Assembly: GCA_046294265.1 (NCBI GenBank)
Contig: JBKBKC010000014.1
Coordinates: forward strand, 1-64,000
From: JBKBKC01 sp046294265
Lineage (GTDB): Bacteria; Pseudomonadota; Alphaproteobacteria; Rhodobacterales; Rhodobacteraceae
Reading direction: 5' to 3'
Length of the DNA stretch: 64,000 nucleotides
Under the pieces are notes generated by a model that searched no databases, was not told the origin of the DNA, and saw nothing but the letters and a program-made list of their open reading frames with translations. Each line of letters starts with the position of its first letter. The first letter of the stretch is position 1. Shown piece after piece: positions 59,532 through 64,000 of the stretch. Both the position numbers and the translations under genes were made by a program.

Positions 59532-62030
59532 ATGAAAAGCCATGTTCGGGCGCTGGTCGTGGGCGGCGGGGCCGTGGGCACGGGCATCGCCTATCATCTG
59601 GCCCGCGAAGGCTGGGACACGATGCTGGTCGAGCGGGACGAACTGACCTCCGGCTCCACCTGGCACGCGGCGGGCCTCTTGCCGCTTTTCAACATGGGCT
59701 ATGCCACCACCCATATCCACAAGTATTCGGTGGATTTCTACAAGGGGCTGGAAGCCGAGACTGGCCTCAACCCCGGCTTTTATGTCGTGGGCAACCTGCG
59801 CATGGCCCAGACCCAGGACCGGATGGACGAATACATGCTCTATTCCTCGGTCGCCGAAACCGCGGGGGTTTATCACGAATTCCTGACGCCGAAGGAGATT
59901 GCCGACCGCTGGCCGCTGGTGCGCAGCGATGACCTGATGGGCGCGCTGTTCCACCCCCAGGACGGCTATATCAACCCGGCCGACGTGACCCAGGCCATGG
60001 CCAAGGGGGCCCGCCAGTTCGGCGCCACGTTCGAGCGCAAGGTGCAGGTGAACGCCTACCGCTGGACGGGCGCCGAATGGGTCGTCTCCTGCGAGCGGAT
60101 GGTCGAGCAGGGTGGACGCCTCGTGCCCTCGGGCGAGACGTTCGAGATCACGGCCGAACATGTCGTCACCGCCACCGGCAACCACGCGCAGCGCACCGCG
60201 CGGCTGTTGGGCATCCGCATCCCCGCGATCCCGGTGGAGCATCAGTATATCGTCACCGAACCCGACCCCGCGCTGGTCGCGTGGCGCAGGACCAACCCAC
60301 AGCACCCGGTCCTGCGCGACGCCGATGCCAAATGGTATGTGCGCGAGGAGCGCGGCGGCTGGATCCTTGGCCCCTATGAGAAGGGCGCGCCAGCGCGCTT
60401 TCCCTACGAGGTGCCCGACAGTTTCCGCGCCGACCTCTTCCCCCTCGACCTGGAGCGGATCGAAGCGGAATACCTGTCAATGATCCACCGTCTGCCGTCC
60501 TCGGAAAACGTGGGCCTGAAGGACGATTTCAACGGTCCCATCTGCTATACCCCCGACGGCAACCCGCTGGTCGGCCCTGCGCCGGGCCTGCGCAACATGT
60601 GGCTGGCCGAGGGGTTCAGCTTTGGCATCACGGCGGCGGGGGGCACCGGGCACTACCTTGCGCAGCTGATGACGGCGGGCGAGGCCGAGATCGACATGGC
60701 CAGCCTCGATCCCAAACGCTACGGGTCCTGGATGACCACCGACTACGCGGCGCGCAAGAATGAAGAGTGCTATGAGCACGTCTTCATCCTGCACCATCCC
60801 GATGAGGAGCGCCCTGGCTGCCGCCCCCTGCGCACCGCCCCCAACTATGACCGACAAAAGGCCGCCGGTGCGCAGTTCGGCCAGGTGAACGGATGGGAAC
60901 GGCCGAATTACTATGGCCCGAAGGACGCAGCCCCGGATTTCGACCACCACGCCCGCAGCTTCCGCCGCGCCGCCTGGTGGCCCCATGCGGTGGCCGAGGC
61001 GCAGGCGGTCCGGCAGACGGCGGGCCTGATCGACGCCAGCGCCTTTACCAAGCATCTGGTGCGCGGGCGGGGGGCGACGGCCTTCCTCGATCATTTCACC
61101 TGCAACGCGTTACCCAAAGTGGGCCGGATCAACCTGACCTATGCCCTGACCGACCACGGCACGGTGCGCACCGAATACACCATCGTCCGGCTGGCCGAAC
61201 AGGAATTCTACCTCGTCAGCGCCGGGGCATGGACGGCCTATGACGCGGATTACCTGGTGAAATCGGTCGAAGATTTCCGCGCGGGTGGCGGCGCTTGGGT
61301 GGATGTGCATGACGTGACCACGCAATGGGGCGTGTTCGCTTTGGCAGGCCCCAACTCACGCGACATCCTGCGCGAGATCGTCAAGGATGCTGACCCGTCC
61401 ACCGTCCTCGGCAACAAGCGCTTTCCCTGGCTCTCCTGCCGCAACATCGAGCTTGGCATGTGCCCGGTGCGCGCGCTGCGCGTGGCCTATACGGGAGAGC
61501 TGGGGTGGGAGCTGCACCACCCCATCGAGATGGGCCGTTACCTGTGGGACCTCCTGATCCCGGCGGGCGAAAAGCACGGTATGCGGCTGGCGGGCGCGCG
61601 GGCGCAGAACTGGCTGCGGCAGGAAAAATCCTATCGCGCCTTCGGCAACGAGCTTGGCCGCGACGCGACCCCGCTGGAGGGGGGGCTCGACCGGTTCGTG
61701 GACCTGTCCAAGGACTTTCGCGGCAAGGCCGCAATGCAGGCCACGGGCATCCGTTCAAAATGCGTGACGATGCTGATCGACGGCCCCGCCGATACCGACC
61801 CCTGGGGCAAGGAGGCGCTGCTGCATGACGGCGCCAAGGTGGGCCGCCTCACCTCGGGCGGCTGGTCGGTGGCGTGCGGCCGCCAGATCGGCATGGGCTA
61901 TGTGCGCCCCGACCTCGCCGTGCCCGGCACCCGGCTGAAGGTCCGCATCCTGCGCGATCTGTGGGACGCGGTGGTGACCGAGGACAGCCCCTACGATCCG
62001 GCCAACGCGCGCATCCGGGCGGACGGCTGA
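59532..62030 (+). CDS. FAD-dependent dehydrogenase/GcvT fusion, dimethylglycine/sarcosine dehydrogenase-like (paralogue 3)
   Basis: An 832-residue protein of the same architecture as the two in the amine cluster. It has GGGAVG at 11-16, STWHAAG with His45 as possible covalent FAD site, and GcvT domains from about residue 430 (VAYTGELGWELHHP, ARAQNWLRQEKSYRAF). It stands alone, 15 kb away, with its own GGAG ribosome site. The GcvT part suggests tetrahydrofolate-linked oxidation of an N-methyl group; the substrate is not certain. Confidence 0.88.
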   Translation: MKSHVRALVVGGGAVGTGIAYHLAREGWDTMLVERDELTSGSTWHAAGLLPLFNMGYATTHIHKYSVDFYKGLEAETGLNPGFYVVGNLRMAQTQDRMDEYMLYSSVAETAGVYHEFLTPKEIADRWPLVRSDDLMGALFHPQDGYINPADVTQAMAKGARQFGATFERKVQVNAYRWTGAEWVVSCERMVEQGGRLVPSGETFEITAEHVVTATGNHAQRTARLLGIRIPAIPVEHQYIVTEPDPALVAWRRTNPQHPVLRDADAKWYVREERGGWILGPYEKGAPARFPYEVPDSFRADLFPLDLERIEAEYLSMIHRLPSSENVGLKDDFNGPICYTPDGNPLVGPAPGLRNMWLAEGFSFGITAAGGTGHYLAQLMTAGEAEIDMASLDPKRYGSWMTTDYAARKNEECYEHVFILHHPDEERPGCRPLRTAPNYDRQKAAGAQFGQVNGWERPNYYGPKDAAPDFDHHARSFRRAAWWPHAVAEAQAVRQTAGLIDASAFTKHLVRGRGATAFLDHFTCNALPKVGRINLTYALTDHGTVRTEYTIVRLAEQEFYLVSAGAWTAYDADYLVKSVEDFRAGGGAWVDVHDVTTQWGVFALAGPNSRDILREIVKDADPSTVLGNKRFPWLSCRNIELGMCPVRALRVAYTGELGWELHHPIEMGRYLWDLLIPAGEKHGMRLAGARAQNWLRQEKSYRAFGNELGRDATPLEGGLDRFVDLSKDFRGKAAMQATGIRSKCVTMLIDGPADTDPWGKEALLHDGAKVGRLTSGGWSVACGRQIGMGYVRPDLAVPGTRLKVRILRDLWDAVVTEDSPYDPANARIRADG

Positions 62031-62031
62031 A

Positions 62032-62123
62032 GCGGGGGGCCAGCCCCCCGCACCCCCCGGGGTATTTTTGCAAAGAAGAGAACAGGCGGACCGTCATGGG
62101 TTCTCTTCTTTGCAAAAATACCC
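62032..62123. repeat. Head-to-head pair of dispersed elements forming a 24-bp perfect inverted repeat (copies I and I')
   Basis: Hairpin GCGGGGGGC/GCCCCCCGC at 62032-62051 precedes copy I (GGGTATTTTTGCAAAGAAGA and GAAC at 62060-62083). Copy I' is its exact reverse complement at 62100-62123, 16 bases farther. It lies between convergent genes. Each strand gives TATTTTT after a GC stem, so a bidirectional terminator is likely. Confidence 0.8.
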
Positions 62124-62169
62124 ATGCGACGCCTGACGCGGGCACAAGGTCAGCAGACGGGCGCGACCA

Positions 62170-62970
62170 TCAGCGCGCCCGCCGCGCCAGCCAATCGCGC
62201 CATTCGGCGGGTGACCCCTCGAACACGTTCAGGTCCACCTTGCCCGCGATGCCCGGCACAAGGCCGGTGCCGGAATATTGCCAGAACGTCCAGTGTCGCC
62301 CGGCGAACACGTCCTGCGGATGGCCCGCCACCGAGCGCAGCCAGAATTCATAGGCCCCGAGTTTCCACATCTCGTTGTCGCGGTAAAAATCGACCGGGGA
62401 ATAGATCAGCGGCCGCTGGCCGTAGTGGCGTTCGAGGATGTCGAGGAAGATGCGCGCTTCGGCCCGCACCTGCTCGGCGGGGGGGCGGGTGCGGCAGGTG
62501 GGCGAGAATGGCGTCCATTCCATGTCGAGGACGGGCGGCAGCCCGCCACGCGGCACATGGCGGATGAACCAGCGTGCCTGTTCCGCCGCCGGGCGGCAGT
62601 GATACCAGAAATGATAGGCCCCCACCGGCACCCCCGCCGCCCGTGCAGCGCGGCGGTTGGTGTCGTAGAGCGGATCCACCAGGTCGCCGCCCTCGGTTGC
62701 CTTGAGGAAGGCGAAGTTCACGCCATTGGCGCGGGCGGTTGGCCAGTCCACCGCGCCCTGCCAGCGCGAGATGTCGATGCCGTGGACCGGATAGCTCTGC
62801 GGCGCGCGGCCTGCCCAAGGGTGCGGCTTGGCATCGCCGAAGTTCGGCGGCGTCACCGCACTTTCTGCCACTGGTCCCGCCGGTGCGCGCGGGGCGGGCG
62901 AGGGGCCACAGGCGGCAAGAAGCAGGCTCAAGGCGGCGGCGATGACGGGGGCGAGGAAGGTGCGGCTCAT
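62170..62970 (-). CDS. GH25 family lysozyme, lipoprotein
   Basis: A 266-residue secreted muramidase-like protein. The signal peptide MSRTFLAPVIAAALSLLLAAC has a lipid-attachment Cys at 21. The GH25 barrel has HGIDISRWQG (catalytic-site Asp), FAFLKATEGG and LDMEWTPF (acid pair Asp, Glu). ATG 62970 is preferred since it gives a compact lipoprotein signal; ATGs at 62979 and 63006 are possible. It may act in cell-wall turnover or against competitors. Confidence 0.88.
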   Translation of the reverse strand: MSRTFLAPVIAAALSLLLAACGPSPAPRAPAGPVAESAVTPPNFGDAKPHPWAGRAPQSYPVHGIDISRWQGAVDWPTARANGVNFAFLKATEGGDLVDPLYDTNRRAARAAGVPVGAYHFWYHCRPAAEQARWFIRHVPRGGLPPVLDMEWTPFSPTCRTRPPAEQVRAEARIFLDILERHYGQRPLIYSPVDFYRDNEMWKLGAYEFWLRSVAGHPQDVFAGRHWTFWQYSGTGLVPGIAGKVDLNVFEGSPAEWRDWLARRAR

Positions 62971-63043
62971 GCCAGACATGCTGCACCGCCGCCGCCGCCT
63001 TGTCACCCGGCAAAGCCATGCGGTGGCTGCGGGCCGAGCCCGG

Positions 63044-63232
63044 TCATTTGGTCAGGATCAGCTTGCCCGCCCAGGTGATGCGCAGGATGTAGGTCTGGCT
63101 ATCCAGCCCGACTCGTGCGGTGCCGTCCGGCCCGGTCAGATTGCGGGCATCGCGCTGCGGCGGGGGGGCCTCTGGGGGGCACAGCAGGTCCGCCATGCGC
63201 TCCCGGTCATGTCCGCCCAGGGCCAGGATCAT
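63044..63232 (-). CDS. hemP: Hemin uptake protein HemP
   Basis: A 62-residue protein whose end, SQTYILRITWAGKLILTK, is the HemP signature. HemP genes usually accompany haem/iron uptake systems and are iron-regulated. The ATG at 63232 overlaps the stop of a 55-codon ORF (ATGA). An expected haem receptor gene is not in the window. The N-terminal half is longer and less conserved than in short HemP proteins. Confidence 0.82.
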   Translation of the reverse strand: MILALGGHDRERMADLLCPPEAPPPQRDARNLTGPDGTARVGLDSQTYILRITWAGKLILTK

Positions 63233-63396
63233 CGCGCGCCCACCAGCCGGTCGAACCAGCGCTGCAGGCCGAGGCCCGGTTCGGCCAGCGCCTGCAGGGC
63301 CATTGCCGGCAGGTCGAGGAGGTCGGACCAGAAACCGGCGGCAGCGTCCGCGCCGGTGTCGTTCGGGGTCAGGGCGGGGAGGGTCGAATCGGTCAT
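63229..63396 (-). CDS. Small hypothetical protein coupled to hemP (55 aa)
   Basis: Starts at ATG 63396 with AGGAG seven bases upstream and overlaps hemP by ATGA. The C-terminal half (WSDLLDLPAMALQALAEPGL) looks like an amphipathic helix followed by RWFDRLVGAR. No family known to me. Coupling suggests an iron or haem role. Confidence 0.6.
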   Translation of the reverse strand: MTDSTLPALTPNDTGADAAAGFWSDLLDLPAMALQALAEPGLGLQRWFDRLVGAR

Positions 63397-63478
63397 GGTC
63401 AGGCTCCTGTCGAGGCGGTCCGGGCTTACCGCAGGGGCCGGCTTGGCTGGGGGCGGCATGGCGCACAACCGTGCTTGC

Positions 63479-63498
63479 GCAAATACTGATGCATTTAC
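63479..63498. promoter_or_regulatory. AT-rich dyad upstream of the hemP operon
   Basis: GCAAATACTGATGCATTTAC stands out in GC-rich surroundings about 85 bases before the first ORF. AAAT and ATTT form a loose dyad. It could be an iron-responsive operator or a promoter -10 region; no exact match to a known iron box was seen. Confidence 0.25.
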
Positions 63499-63520
63499 TG
63501 TGCCTTTCGCCCCTCCCCCC

Positions 63521-64000
63521 TCAGGGCCGCTGGCCCCCCGTCGCCTCGGTCACCTGATCGGCTGCCGCGCGCACCAGCGCGCCCAGCCGCACCCCGTCCG
63601 CGAGGCCCACACGGAAGGCCGGGCCCGACACCGAAAGGCCCGCCACCGGTTCCCCAAAGGCGTTGAACACCGGCGCGCCGATGCAGCGCATGCCTTCCGC
63701 GCGCTCCTGGTCGTCGATGGAGTAGCCGCGCTCGCGCGTCCGCGCGAGGTCGCGCGCCAACAGCGCTTCGGACGTGATCGACAGCGAGGTGAACCGCGCC
63801 AGGCCCTGCCGCGCCACAATTCCGCGCACGCGGTCCTCGGGGAACCAGGCCAGGAGGGCTTTGCCGATGCCCGAGCAATGCATCGCCCCGCGCGTCCCAG
63901 GCGGAAAGAAGGCGCGGATCGCCTCGTAGGTTTCGACCTGGGCGAGGAACAGCACCTCGTCCTTCCATTCGACGCCAAGGTTCGCGGTCTCGCCGCTCGC
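63521..64000 (-). CDS. IclR-family transcriptional regulator (C-terminal part)
   Basis: The open frame enters from the right edge, so the helix-turn-helix is outside the window. The visible 159 residues are the IclR effector-binding domain: ETANLGV, EVLFLAQVET, GAMHCSGIGKALLAW, GYSIDDQERAEGMRCIGAPVF and AGLSVSGPAFRV. The effector is unknown. It is on the same strand as the hemP operon, with about 120 bases between. Confidence 0.9.
   Translation of the reverse strand, partial: ASGETANLGVEWKDEVLFLAQVETYEAIRAFFPPGTRGAMHCSGIGKALLAWFPEDRVRGIVARQGLARFTSLSITSEALLARDLARTRERGYSIDDQERAEGMRCIGAPVFNAFGEPVAGLSVSGPAFRVGLADGVRLGALVRAAADQVTEATGGQRP

Overview
The window reads as part of a chromosome from a GC-rich alphaproteobacterium, most likely a member of the Rhodobacteraceae. 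The basis is the very high GC, dense operons with ATGA stop/start overlaps, a DUF1476-type zeta inhibitor of the F1 ATPase, DUF2125 and DUF2927 proteins, and three FAD/GcvT fusion dehydrogenases. The genus cannot be fixed from the sequence alone. A 10-base run of N at 40198-40207 shows that the window crosses a scaffold gap.

Layout. 1-120: the 3' end of an IS5-family transposase and its probable right end. 122-4570: a small unknown gene, clpA, gloB and a methyltransferase. 4704-13372: a purine (urate) breakdown island with a permease, allA, allE, a puuE-uraD fusion, uraH, a LysR regulator and the membrane urate oxidase puuD. The island is interrupted by a decayed DUF2125 gene at 9568-11090. 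13481-13840: a small internally duplicated protein of unknown function. 13868-19395: one operon on the minus strand encoding a 27-residue membrane microprotein, XpaC, TelA, a DUF2927 lipoprotein, an SPFH/GYF protein and a zinc-ribbon membrane protein. 19464-25917: rluB, tadA, a metallo-hydrolase, a ceramidase-like protein, gatC-gatA, a lipoprotein and ampD. 26043-26430: the RNase P RNA gene, with a good promoter. 26734-31170: a secreted nuclease-like protein carrying a 15-bp minisatellite, a homocysteine methyltransferase with a possible pseudoknot leader, the zeta subunit, an unknown gene, purC and purS.

31243-44189 is a catabolic cluster, probably for a methylated or quaternary amine. It holds two dehydrogenases of the medium-chain (MDR) superfamily, a LysR regulator, two dimethylglycine/sarcosine dehydrogenase-like proteins, an isocitrate lyase/PEP mutase-family enzyme, an MttB-family methyltransferase without pyrrolysine, an aldehyde dehydrogenase and a beta-hydroxyacid dehydrogenase. 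Most junctions overlap as ATGA, so the genes are probably co-expressed. 44342-56178 is mainly housekeeping: purF, bioY, an SDR protein, yghU, a PLP enzyme, cvpA, radA, a PqiA-like protein, mlaF/mlaE, alr and galM. 56241-59325 is the zinc uptake locus znuA / zur-znuC-znuB, with a Zur box in its divergent promoter. 59532-62030 is a third dimethylglycine dehydrogenase paralogue. The window ends with a GH25 lysozyme lipoprotein, hemP with a coupled 55-residue ORF, and a partial IclR regulator.

The most interesting signals not explained by genes are a dispersed intergenic element and a second double-hairpin element. The first has about 12 copies: a GC hairpin plus a GGATATTTGG...GAAG-type tail, found in convergent, divergent and tandem gaps. 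The second occurs at two sites. No tRNA, CRISPR array or prophage was seen.
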